64,000 nt of DNA, from NCBI GenBank assembly GCA_020746105.1, contig CM036657.1:3309652-3373651 (forward strand), written 5' to 3'. The first letter of the stretch is position 1. Every line of letters begins with the position of its first letter. Shown in pieces: positions 32,951 through 42,822 of this stretch. This DNA comes from Trogon surrucura (Eukaryota; Chordata; Aves; Trogoniformes; Trogonidae). Made by a program: the position numbers and the translations under genes. The notes beneath the pieces are model-generated. The model searched no databases. It worked only from the letters and a program-made list of their open reading frames with translations, and had not been told where the DNA came from.

Positions 32951-33544
32951 TGTGGAGACAGTGGAGAAGAGCGCTCCCATGTTTCTAAAGATGATAAATT
33001 CACGCACGTGCCTAAATTAGATTTATTAATAAACAGAAGCGCCTCCAAAATTAAAGGTTCGCGTATTAATTGGAAAAGAGTTAAATACACTACACCCACC
33101 CTAACCAAAGAATAATGATCCGGATCCTAATACACTCACCTTAGGAAAAGATGAGGAGTCTCAATCTCGAGAATGGAAAGGTCACCTTACACAGATGAGG
33201 AGTCTCAACCCCAGGGACAAAAGTCCTTAGGTGGCATCCCACCTAAGGGGGGAGATTGAGTACCCCTACCTGCAGAGCCAGCTGCCACGAGGGAACTCCC
33301 CCAAGAAGGTTGCTGGCACCCCATTTTAAAGTCTCAGTCGAGTTGACTGTGGTCAATCAAGTCATATTGGCCTCTTATTGGCTGCCAGCCAACTTCTTGG
33401 GAGTGCCCCTCAGGGTGATAGGTCATTTCTGAGCCAGCCCAGGTTTCCAGAAAATTCGCTGAAATCTGCCTAGCAACTGCTGACTCACGGGGGGGAGGGG
33501 GGGGGGGCGCTCCCGACCAATGGGGGAAGGATGCACCTGCCACA
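32951..33544 (-). repeat. LTR-B, 3' LTR of ERV-B2
   Basis: It is 594 bp and has both internal repeat units. A G-run expansion occurs at 33489-33507. The polypurine tract (plus-strand atccaccccgtg) follows 33544. Confidence 0.9.
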
Positions 33545-34334
33545 ATCCACCCCGTGACCACAGTCATCTCGACTCACCTTGAAGTGGTGGTACAGGCACC
33601 TCTTGCCTCCAAGGTTAAAAGGGGGTGCAGTCTTGGTGAGGATTGATCGCTCCAGATCATCATTCCCCAGTCAAGGCCTGGTTTACAATAGAGCATAAGG
33701 CATTTTCAAAGTGCTATAAAACGTAGCACTAAGCATATACCAATACTTAACAAAATGCAAGATAGATAGATTCCTCAAACGTTGAGGTATAACATAATAC
33801 TTAACAGAATTAGCAATATGCAAGATAGATTCCTCAAACATTGAGGTATAACATTAAACGACCTCCCAAACGAACATCTAACGGAGTTAACAATATGCAA
33901 AATCACAACAACAGGTTATTAATGTATGCTGCTCTCCCCACCCCGATAGTCCCGAGAGGTTATCCAGAAGGTGGAGAGTAGTCCATTCAGTAGTATCCTC
34001 CTTCATCTTCACGTCTCCTGAAGATCTGAGACACAAACTCCTCAGTTATAGACCCTTAAAATGCCCTGTCATAACATAACCTGGCCCAGAAAACCCAAAC
34101 ATATTGAAATCCCTCAGCCAAACAGTTTTCATTGTGGAAACAATTGCCACTGAGTCCTTTCCGTGTTAGTCTATAGAGTCCACTTATGCATTCAGGACAC
34201 AGGCACTACATCCATCTGCTGACCAGCCCAGCACTTCACATCCATCTTCTTCCGGTAGTCGTACGGGTCTTCCTTCAGTGTCCTAAAAGAGAACACAAAA
34301 GTGGACCTCAGCCTCTCAGGGCTGGGCTTTCAGG
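33545..34334 (-). other. ERV-B2 3' region, decayed envelope
   Basis: No open frame of note. 33930-34080 matches the ERV-G1 segment before its membrane anchor and the ERV-B1 region 15940-16080. Two near-copies of a gattcctcaaacgttgaggt unit are at about 33770 and 33825. Confidence 0.5.
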
Positions 34335-34874
34335 TTAGAAGTCTGGGATTATCCACCTGACACTAATACAGTGTGTTTTTCCATTTCTGTCTAGGGCCTC
34401 CCAAGCATATAAACCTCTAGGTTTCACCAGAGTCATGGGCACAATGCCTATCGAGGGCAGCTTCACCATGACTGGTTGTCCCACAGATATCTGTGATGGT
34501 AACTGGCTTGATGTATTGTCCGGTTCAGAGTTATTATGTATTCTTAGTCTAGGGCTAGCGCCCATGAGTGGTTCTGATAGACAGAACGCTTGAATTTTCG
34601 GACTTCCAAAACTTCCCCAGCAGTTATTGATGATGAAAACTGCTTGGGCCAACCGTGTGTCCCAGTTAGATCGTGAGACAGCAGCATGCCGCTTAATCAA
34701 TCCGTTAGTGCGTTCCACGATCCCATTGGCCTGGGGGTAATAACGTGTATGAAACACCCATTTAATACCTTCCCCTTGGACCCAATCTTGAACTACTGTG
34801 GCTGTAAAATGTGACCCATTGTCACTTTGAATACTTTCAGGTGTAGGTAAAACACTAAACCACTCACTCAGCAC
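34335..34874 (-). pseudogene. pol: ERV-B2 integrase, core second half and C-terminus
   Basis: The frame contains QSDNGSHFTA (second catalytic Asp) and YYPQANGIVERTNGLIKRH (catalytic Glu), then the C-terminal domain (VMVKLPSIGIVPMTLVKPRG) to WIIPDF. It is in the same frame as the upstream ORF, separated by a single TGA at 34875-34877. Confidence 0.9.
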
Positions 34875-35720
34875 TCACACTGTTTGGTCCCCAGTGGCAG
34901 CACTGGTAGCTGTAGCTCTTGTCAGTCCTGAAACTACTTCCACTCCTACCAGGATGAATTTCTTTCCATGGGATGGTTTTAATGGTCCCACATAATCCAC
35001 TTGCGAGGTACTCCAAAGAGCCTTGCCCCATCTGATATGTTGGGCAGGAGCTTGATTTGGATGGTTAGCTTTAAGTCTTATCTGGCATTGTGGACAAGCA
35101 GTAAGAATTGCCTCACAGACTTTCATAGATATTGGCCAACCTCGAGACCTACATTCATAATACAGGTCTGCTTTACCTGAATGGCCTCGCTTTACATGTA
35201 ACCATTCAGCTAGACGATCCCAGTCCTTGTCACATGAAGTTGCTCTGATTTGAGTCAAGTGGTCCACTTGTTGGTTCCACTTGGAAGCAGGGGTTTTGTC
35301 CCTTGTATGTCCTTTTACCCATCCCACCTTTAAGGGTCGTGATCTCCCTATTTCCAGTAGGCGTTGCCAATCCTCTGCCCTCCACACTTTGGTGCGGCCT
35401 ATTTCCCACTGGCTTGACTCCCAGTGGCATACCCACTCAGTGGCACCCATGAAGGTCGCGTAAGAGTCAGTGTAAATGACAGTAGCTCCATTTACAGGAG
35501 CTAGTAAGAGGGCTCGCAGCTCTCCAACTTGTGCACTGCCTTCTCCTAACTCCTCAACTGTCCTCCCGGTATTAATTTCCAGTGCAACTGCTTTGTACTG
35601 CCACTTTAGCCCCTTCCACCAGGCCGATGCATCAGTAAACGACACACCCTGGGTGTTTGTGTCAGTCTTAAATTCAGGGGCCTTCTTGGTGGGGGATGGT
35701 TTACAAGGCTGACTTAGCAT
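34875..35720 (-). pseudogene. pol: ERV-B2 RNase H and integrase N-terminus
   Basis: RNase H residues are visible in order: SFTDASAWW (Asp), GELRALLLA (Glu), YTDSYATF (Asp), and VKGHTRD (His). The integrase zinc domain follows, with LHVKRGH (HX3H) and CPQC (CX2C), then SQVDYVGPL with the first core Asp. All catalytic residues are present. The stop at 34875 interrupts the core. Confidence 0.9.
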
Positions 35721-35816
35721 GGCTGGGTCTGGACTTATAGGTTGCTGTAGTTTAGATGTTTTAGTTGAGCCTTCCTTTAATTGTAGTAGCTGACTAATCC
35801 CCTCTATATATGCATA

Positions 35817-36887
35817 TCATTTCCTAATAGTGGCCTTTTGTGCTACACCCTCAGGAGGGGGTGTTCCACTGAGGATTGAATTCAGCAGAGGAAAAGGACC
35901 TTGCACTACAATCTCCTGGGTGGTACATAACTTTCCTGCCTCTTTAATTGCTCTGGTGAGAGAAAGTACCCCTTTCTCCCAATCTGAGTATCGTAACTCA
36001 CTTTCTTTGAATGCAGTGGAGGAAAACAGTAATGGCCTAGCCGGACCCTGTGGTCCCTTTTGGAACACATTACAGTAGGAGGCATGAGCAGCAAATCCCC
36101 ACTCCACTCTCAGTGGGTCCTGTGGGTGTAGAGGGCCTAATCTTTGATAAGTCTTGAGTTCATCTCTTAAGATATTGAGAGCTTCTGTATGTTGTGGAGT
36201 CCAGTCCCATGCTCTGTTTTTCTTCAACAGGTTGTAAAGTGGGCGGGCAATTACTGAATAACCTGGTACATGTTTCCTCCAATAGCCTAGTGTGCCCAGT
36301 AATTGTTGTAGTTCTGTCCTGTTACATGGGGTTTGCCCTTTCTCTATGGCAGACAAAGTGTCATCAGGCACAGCCGTTGCACCAGCTATCCATAAGGCAC
36401 CCAGAAACTTTATCTCCTGTCCAGGACCTTGGCATTTGGAGGGTGGAACATCTAACCCATTTTCAGTTAGCACATCCCAAACAGCCTTAGCTGTTTGTCC
36501 TACTTGCTCTTTGTTGTTTCCACCAATTAAGATGTCATCTATATATTGATAAATGCAGACTCCTGTTGGCACCTCTACAGTACCAAGTAGTTTGGCCAAG
36601 GCATTGTGGGCAATTGTGGGTGAATGTTTGTAGCCCTGTGGGAGTCGATTAAACGTATACTGTATCCCTTCCCAAGTGAAGGCAAACTGGGGTTTGTCTT
36701 CATCCCTTAGAGGGACCATGAAAAACATATCCTTCACATCAAAGGTAACTGTCCAGGAATGGGCAGCAGCTTGTAATTCAGACTGCCTTCTCTCAAGGTT
36801 GCCAAGCAATTCAGTGACAAACCCTGTAGCCACACTAGGCAGCAGGCACCGACAAACAGGATATAGCAATGGTGATGTAATTTGCAA
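35817..36887 (-). pseudogene. pol: ERV-B2 reverse transcriptase, palm to connection
   Basis: 356 codons with VTFDVKDMFFMVPL (first Asp), NRLPQGYKHSPTIAHN, YQYIDDILIGG (YIDD), then thumb and connection (LGTLGYWRKHVPGYS; GTPPPEGVAQ). The N-terminal fingers and protease are absent. It ends at 35817 and RNase H resumes in another frame at 35720. Confidence 0.92.
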
Positions 36888-36902
36888 AATCTCTATCTGC
36901 GG

Positions 36903-38135
36903 TTAAGCAGTTTCCCAAGTTTTTACAAGCATCTCTTTCATCTCGCCACTTCCGAAAGTCCATACCCTGTTATCAGACAACAAACGCCTGCCTACTAGCA
37001 CCATTAGAACAAAAGGTATCCACCTTAAAAGGGCTAATGACCATTCCCACAGCAATCGCCAGGAGTAAGCCTTCTTATCAGTAGAGCACTGATCTACTAC
37101 ACAGATGGGTTTAATTACACTCTCAAAGTAGGGGAAAGCTGATGCCCTAGACTTGTGACTCATCACATTTACTTTCAGCAATTCCATCAGCCTCCGACTA
37201 TGCTTAACAGGTTGCCCGTGCTGTGAAGTCTGGGGAATGCCCAGGGCTGGAGTCTTTCTCCAGGCACAGAGCCTGTTGCTCTCCCGGGGCGAATCCAGTC
37301 CACCCCATGCCGATACCGGGACGGGAGTTCCGCGTTTTGGGACGGGGGTTCCGGGGCTCACCCCGCCCAGTGGGCAGGTTTGGAGGACTCGGCTCCCTCC
37401 GCCCCCAGGGTCCGCCCACCCCAGCTCACGGCCGAAGGTGACTAGCTCGTGTAAAAGTTCCGCCCAGCTGGGTACGTGAGCTGGGGCATTAGGGTTCTGT
37501 ACGTTCCCATCTATAATCCTTTGAATCCTCTCCTTAACCATCTTCATGTAGAGTTTTACGGCATCTGGCAATCCTTTGACCAAAGATCTAAGGTGCCGCG
37601 GCTCTACCGGCGCCACCATGGGAATGCTCTGCTGGCCACATACGTACATAGCTTGAATACACGCAGCCTTTTGAATAGCCTCGGTTAAATCTGATGGCCC
37701 CTTCACTTTAATAATAACAGGCTCCCCTCTCTCTCTCGGGTCAATACCCCCAGCACAAAGCGGCACACGGAACATTACTGACTGATCACCCGTGGAACCG
37801 CCAGAAAAATAAACTCCAGGAGCACAGAAAGAAGTCGCTTTCTCACCACCACCACTGACAGGGAAACGCCACCATTCCTTACATTGGATTTCTCCCGCGC
37901 TGCCACCCCGCGATCCGGGGAACTTCGTCTTAAGGAGGAACCGCAAATTTCCCTCAGCTTGTGCCAGCATTAACTCAATTTTCTCTTCTAACAAAAGAAC
38001 TCGCTCCCTTTCTTGTTTCAATTCCATTCTTAAGCTATTATTTTCTAACTCTACACGGAGAATCTGCCTGTGCAGTTTCTCCGGGCTATCAGCTTGCTCA
38101 CAGCCACTCGGCTGGGTAAACGGGGCTTTCTTCAC
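36903..38135 (-). pseudogene. gag: ERV-B2 gag with a C-terminal extension carrying a membrane segment
   Basis: 410 codons. Residues about 15-60 are a coiled coil (ILRVELENNSLRMELKQERE); about 115-240 match the ERV-S gag capsid region (GIDPRERGEPV, IQKAACIQAMY, LVKGLPDAVKLY). After GIPQTSQHGQPVK (about residue 310) the last about 95 residues are unlike ERV-S gag and include a hydrophobic run (LALLRWIPFVLMVLVG). The start ATG seen in ERV-B1 is AAG here. No CCHC motif is present. Confidence 0.8.
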
Positions 38136-38182
38136 CCCTTCTAAACCAGGGCTCTGGGTGCAACCGTGAGTCAGCCCTCTCT

Positions 38183-38416
38183 CACAGAATCACAGAATCA
38201 CAGAATGTTAAAGGTTGGAAGGGACCTCAAAGATCATCTAGTCCAACCCCCCTGCCAGAGCAGGATCACCTACACTAGAGCGCACAGGAACGCGTCCAGG
38301 CGGGTTTTGAATGTCTCAAGAGATGGAGATTCCACAACCTCCCTAGGCAGCCTGTTCCAGTGCTCAGTCACCCTCACAGTGAAAAAGTTTTTCCTCATAT
38401 TTTTCTGGAACCTCTC
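38183..38416 (-). mobile_element. CR1 3'-end fragment in ERV-B2 leader
   Basis: It starts tcacagaatcacagaatcac on the plus strand and ends in the RT-terminus region (gtttttcctcatatttttct). It lies between primer site and gag; flanking ctctc repeats act as the target duplication. Confidence 0.92.
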
Positions 38417-38425
38417 TCGTCTGAT

Positions 38426-38443
38426 ACCCTGCTCGCTGCGCCA
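38426..38443 (-). other. Primer-binding site, tRNA-Ser(UGA), exact
   Basis: The minus-strand reading tggcgcagcgagcagggt matches the 3' end of vertebrate tRNA-Ser(UGA) as I recall it. It lies five bases downstream of the 5' LTR. Confidence 0.8.
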
Positions 38444-38448
38444 AATAA

Positions 38449-39036
38449 TGTCGTGAAGACAGTGGAGAAGAGCGCTCCCATGTTTCTAAAGATGACAAAT
38501 TCACGCACGTGCCTAAATTAAATTTATTAATAAAAAGAAGCGCCTCCAAAATTAAAGGTTCGGGTATCAATTGGAAAAGAGTTAAATACACTACACCCAC
38601 CCTAACCAAAGAATAATGATCCGGATCCTAATAAACTCACCTTATAAAAGATGAGGAGTCTCAATCTCGAGAATGGTACGCTCACCTTACACAGATGAGG
38701 AGTCTCAACCCCAGGGACAAAAGTCCTTAGGCGGCGTCCCACCTAAGGGGGGAGATTGAGTACCCCTGCCTGCAGAGCCAGCTGCCACGAGGGAACTCCC
38801 GCAAGAGGGCTGCCAGCACCCCATTTTAAAGTCTCAGTCGAGCTGACTGTGGTTAATCAAGCCATATTGGCCTCTTAGTGGCTGCCAGCCAACTTCCTGG
38901 GAGTGCCCCTCAGGGTGATGGGTCATTTCCGAGCCAGCCCAGGTTTCCAGAAAATTCTCTGAAATCTGCCTAGCAACTGCTGACTCACAGAGGGGGGGGC
39001 ACTCCCGACCAATGGGGGAAGGATGCACCTGCCACA
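38449..39036 (-). repeat. LTR-B, 5' LTR of ERV-B2
   Basis: 588 bp (tgtcgtgaag to tgccaca), with both units of the internal 44-bp repeat. Confidence 0.9.
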
Positions 39037-39717
39037 CCTGGGACTGGGATGTAGAAAGGCTCTTGCTTATACTGTTCCTATAGTGACCAAGGCTGCTGCT
39101 GACTCTTGCGTGCTACGCTGGGGGTGCCGGGTACTAAGAGGGGGCACAAGGAAGTAAAAAGTTGCACCTCCGGGGGGTAATAGACAGGACAGGTGATCAA
39201 CGAGAGTATTCCATCCCATATATGTCATATTTAGTATAAATTGAGTTATCACGAGAGTTTCGTCCTTTTTGGCCCTTTCTTCGCCCTTTTCGCGCTTCTT
39301 CTGCAATGGCCGATATCCAGAGAGGACTCCATGTGACCTCCTGGTTTTGACCCGGATCCTGAGTTCCCGAATACAAGTCCCTGTATTCAGCTCCCTGCCG
39401 CCGCTGAACCTGGGGATTCCCCAACGCCTCCTGCTCTGCAGTATCAGTGGTGATTGCTCTCGGGAGAGGGAGTTGCGTTTGATATCGGGCTACTATCTAT
39501 AGTTGTATATAGTTCTCTACTTTTATCTTCTCAGTTCTCTACTTTTATCTTCTCAACATTAATCTCAGTATTTTCATTAAAGTTGGTCTAGTTTTTCTTC
39601 CCTAACCCGTAAGTCTCTCTGCCTCATTCCCTTTTCTCTTCCCGTTTAAGGGAGGGAAGAGGGAGTTAGAGAGCATCTGTCCATGTGAGTGGCTGGTTAA
39701 GCCCTAATCCGCAACAC
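39037..39717 (+). repeat. LTR-A, plus-strand, 5'-truncated
   Basis: It matches LTR-A1 in reverse and ends ccgcaaca. A short duplication (agttctctacttttatcttc twice at about 39505-39555) is specific to this copy. Confidence 0.85.
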
Positions 39718-39934
39718 CTGGGCCATCCCAAGTTTCTCTGTAGCTCCATGCTTTATGGATCCTCGAACCCTAACCCTAACCAGGACACTGCACCTCACGG
39801 TTTACCTTGACGTCAGAAAGGCCACGGGTGTCCCAAAATCAGAAACGTCTGGATGGAGCACTGTTGGTGAAGTGTCGTGCTCCCCTTGCAATGCCTTGTC
39901 CAGACCAAGTGTCTCTGCAGCTCCAGGCTCTGTG
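39718..39934 (-). repeat. 177-bp satellite, inverted block
   Basis: CCCTAA orientation, about 1.2 monomers. Confidence 0.9.
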
Positions 39935-40425
39935 TGTAGCGAAATGATTTGTGGATTTTGCCCTAGACATTTCTTGTCATTTTTAAAACCCCTGAGCATG
40001 GTCAGAAAACAAAACCAGTTTTTGGTCCTATGGAATGTTGTAGAGGGGCGATCTGATAAGGCTACAAATGCCTCAAACAGCCCTGGGGACAAATATGTGT
40101 AGGGATTAGGAAAGCTTGGGGAGGCTGGATGGTTTTATCTCTAGCATCTCTTTCAAGGCGATAGCGCATTCGCATCTCTTTCTAGGAGAGGTTAAGTGTG
40201 ATATTGTCTGACTTAATATTGTGTTTAGATGCCCTTTATTATTCCTTGATATTACTGTTAAGCTGTTGTAAGTTGATTGCTTATTTAACCTTTTCCTGGA
40301 TTTCTGTTCTATTGTGCCTTTAAATGAAAGTAAATTGTCGTGAGTCAGATCTATACATTGTGATAAATTAATAAATGTTTTTGAATGGACCTTGAGACTT
40401 GTCTCACCGTTGTCCACTCCGGTGG

Positions 40426-41218
40426 TGTGATATTTTGGCTTGTGGGTTTCAGACTTGCTGAACGCAGGTGTTCGCTTATCTGTTGTGCAGACCCAGAGAA
40501 CGGAGGAAAACAAGGCCTACACAGTGAGAACCAGCCGAAGGAGGGAGTCTTGTGACGACAGGACGGCCCTGTTTTGGCTAAGGAGCGAGGCCGCACGGAA
40601 GACTAATGATATGAACCATCCTGCACATAGATAAGTTGTTGCAAAATAAAATCCTGAAGGTCACAGGGCCCAGAGTGGAAATTTTTACCCTAATATCCCT
40701 ATATGACTATAGTCACCCACTCTTCGCTCAAATCACGCTGAATGCCACCCCGGGGGGGGGGGCAGGGGGTGTGAAAGATAGTATATAAGGAGCATAGAGG
40801 GTAGGTGTCGTTGGGAGGAGAAGACCCCAGAAGAGGAAGAGGCGGTCGACGGGCTGTGCTCCTTCTCCTTCACCCAAGACAGGGACGCCTTCTTGGTAAG
40901 AATTGCACTTCCACCTTTTGGTGTGTAATACCCGGGATAGTATTTTGCTGGCATTAGTATCGTATATTAGCGCTATTGCAGAGAGTGAATTTATCAACGG
41001 CAACTCCGAACCTTGTATCTGTCGCTTCAATAAATCACTTATTGTTAGTTACCCTGCAAATTGTCTCAGTGCAAGTCCTTAAACGGGGCTCTGAAAATTC
41101 AGTGCAAGCCCTTAGTGGGGCTCTGAAAACTCAGTGCAAGTCCCTAACGGGGCTCTGAAACAAGCAAGTGCTTAGCTGGGGTACGTGCCTCTCACAGCCA
41201 CGTACCTTTCACGCGACA
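40426..41218 (+). repeat. LTR-S, 5' LTR
   Basis: TATA box tatataag at 40782-40789; polyadenylation signal aataaa at 41029-41034. After it come three about 32-bp tandem units (cagtgcaagtcc...ggggctctgaaaa) at about 41069-41160. The 3' LTR differs at three substitutions (two C-to-T at CpG) and one base of a G run by eye. Confidence 0.95.
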
Positions 41219-41224
41219 GTAAAC

Positions 41225-41242
41225 TGGCACAGTGAGCAGGGT
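41225..41242 (+). other. Primer-binding site, tRNA-Ser type with two CpG changes
   Basis: The site tggcacagtgagcagggt differs from the ERV-B2 site tggcgcagcgagcagggt at two positions, both CpG-to-CpA/TpG. Confidence 0.7.
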
Positions 41243-41246
41243 TGCC

Positions 41247-42806
41247 ATGGATAAACTCCTGCAAAAACATAAGTGTGCACCATCTGAAGCTGGAATAGAA
41301 TGGGCCCAGAAATATTGGAAGGATGAGAACAAAGTAGTAGAGCGAATAGAACAATGTAGGAGTGAGCAAAAGGTTAAAGAAGGTAAAGGTAAAGGTGTTA
41401 TTTGTGCAATATTGGGGGCATGTTTATCTTGTGCTCAAAAGGAGATCAGAGAGTCCCCTCCACCTGAGAAAATTGCAGATGTGGAATATGCCACCACAAA
41501 ATCAGAAAATGAAGTGTTAAAAAATTCACTGGTTTTCGAAAGGAAAAGTCGGAAGAAAATGGAAACTCAAATAGACAAGCTTGAGAGTGAAAAACGAGAC
41601 CTTAAAATGCAATTGGATGCAGCCGCGATGCGAGAAAAACGATTACAGGAAAAATTAGATCTTATCTTAAACCAAATGCCTTTTGTAGAGTCGGCTAAAC
41701 AAATCTGTAAATTGGTACACAATACAGATCCTGAATTGTGGGATGGAGGCATTGGGTGTGATAATGACACTGAGGAGCTGGTGGAAAATTTTGACTGTGA
41801 TCCTGTCTCTGTCCAACCATTAATTAAACCTGAGGTCGTGAATGAAGGCAATGACAATGTTCACACTATTGTACGAACCGCGGCATATTCTCCAACTGAA
41901 CTTGCTAAATTGCAACAAAAGTATTCCAAACGCCCGGGGGAGTCTGAGACAGAGTATGTGTGGCGAGTCTCCCTTACGGGGGGGGATCGAGTTCTACTAA
42001 GTGAGGAAGAATCAGGAGGTTATTGGGGTCCTGGAGTGTTTTTAACCACTGTACCAGGTGAGGATCATGTTTATACCTTGACTGCAAGAGCTGCTAATTG
42101 GGCTGACGGCATAGATCCTCAGGAGAGAGGAGATCCCATTGTTATTACAACCCCAGGGTTTAATGATTTAGCCACGTCTGTACAGAAAGCAGCCTGCATA
42201 CAAGCAACGTATGAGAGGGACTTGTTAAGGAAATCCCCGATGACAGCCCCTATTGACCCAGCAAGGTTATCTCCTCTTATCCGTGGCTTCCCAGATTGCT
42301 TAAAAATGTATGTAGCTGCTGTCCAGGAGCGCATACAAAATACCCGAGCTATGAATGCTGCGGCGGCTGCTGCAGTTCCCCCACAGGTTCGGGCACATGT
42401 AACAACTTGGAATGAGTTTGTACAGGAGTTAGTGAATTACGGGCGCCGTATGGGTTGGGTCGGGCCGACTAAAGGGAAACCACCCGAAAACTTGAAAAGA
42501 GTTCGCCAGGTCCACACAGTAAAACCTAAGCCACAAGTCAGATCACAGTTCGATACCGAGCGTAATGGTCTTTGGCGTAAAGCCTTGGCTCTGGGAATAC
42601 CGCGGCAAAAGCTACACGGCACTCCCACCGCCGACCTCCAAACTCCGGTGCAAATACTAAGTAAGAAAAACAACCCGCAAGGGAAGAGTCAATCGGCAGT
42701 GAATAAGTCAGTCTCTGATAAGCCCGTGCCTTTGGCCCCACCAGAGGATTTAATTGACCTAGCAGACAATTTGACAAAAAACGTGCAGCTCCGGGGAGGG
42801 CAGTGA
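41247..42806 (+). CDS. gag: ERV-S gag, intact
   Basis: The ATG at 41247 has a good context (gttgccatgg) just after the primer site; the 519-codon frame ends at TGA 42804-42806. Residues about 80-140 form a coiled coil (SENEVLKN, KMETQIDKLESEKRDLKM, EKRLQEKLDL). Residues about 220-400 are capsid-like and match ERV-B gag (GIDPQERGDP, VQKAACIQATY, LIRGFPDCLKMYVAAVQERI). A short Ala run occurs near residue 375. No CCHC zinc knuckle is visible at the basic C-terminus, unusual for an orthoretroviral Gag. It is the only full-length gag in the window. Confidence 0.85.
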   Translation: MDKLLQKHKCAPSEAGIEWAQKYWKDENKVVERIEQCRSEQKVKEGKGKGVICAILGACLSCAQKEIRESPPPEKIADVEYATTKSENEVLKNSLVFERKSRKKMETQIDKLESEKRDLKMQLDAAAMREKRLQEKLDLILNQMPFVESAKQICKLVHNTDPELWDGGIGCDNDTEELVENFDCDPVSVQPLIKPEVVNEGNDNVHTIVRTAAYSPTELAKLQQKYSKRPGESETEYVWRVSLTGGDRVLLSEEESGGYWGPGVFLTTVPGEDHVYTLTARAANWADGIDPQERGDPIVITTPGFNDLATSVQKAACIQATYERDLLRKSPMTAPIDPARLSPLIRGFPDCLKMYVAAVQERIQNTRAMNAAAAAAVPPQVRAHVTTWNEFVQELVNYGRRMGWVGPTKGKPPENLKRVRQVHTVKPKPQVRSQFDTERNGLWRKALALGIPRQKLHGTPTADLQTPVQILSKKNNPQGKSQSAVNKSVSDKPVPLAPPEDLIDLADNLTKNVQLRGGQ

Positions 42807-42822
42807 GCCACCCTGCTCGGAG
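42776..42822 (+). promoter_or_regulatory. -1 ribosomal frameshift signal between gag and protease
   Basis: The heptamer aaaaaac (42776-42782) lies in the gag frame as A AAA AAC. After a 6-nt spacer a stem-loop can form: ctcc 42789-42792 with ggag 42819-42822, and gggcag 42798-42803 with ctgctc 42813-42818 (one G-T pair), leaving a 9-nt loop containing the gag stop. Slipping back one base enters the protease frame, which is open from 42782. Confidence 0.85.

Larger units (their letters stand above)
32951..39036 (-). mobile_element. Provirus ERV-B2, tRNA-Ser group, best pol of its family
   Basis: LTRs at 32951-33544 (3') and 38449-39036 (5') bound gag, RT from the palm on, RNase H, integrase and a decayed env region. 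Protease and N-terminal RT are replaced by about 300 bp of unknown origin in frame with gag. The low-coordinate flank is satellite and the high-coordinate flank is LTR-A, with no shared target duplication, so a rearrangement followed insertion. Confidence 0.88.

Noticed and set aside
40440..40634. 64-codon ORF in LTR-S, repeated at 45142-45336
   Set aside because: It lies in the LTR and is duplicated only because LTRs are; composition is not protein-like and the opposite strand also has an ORF.
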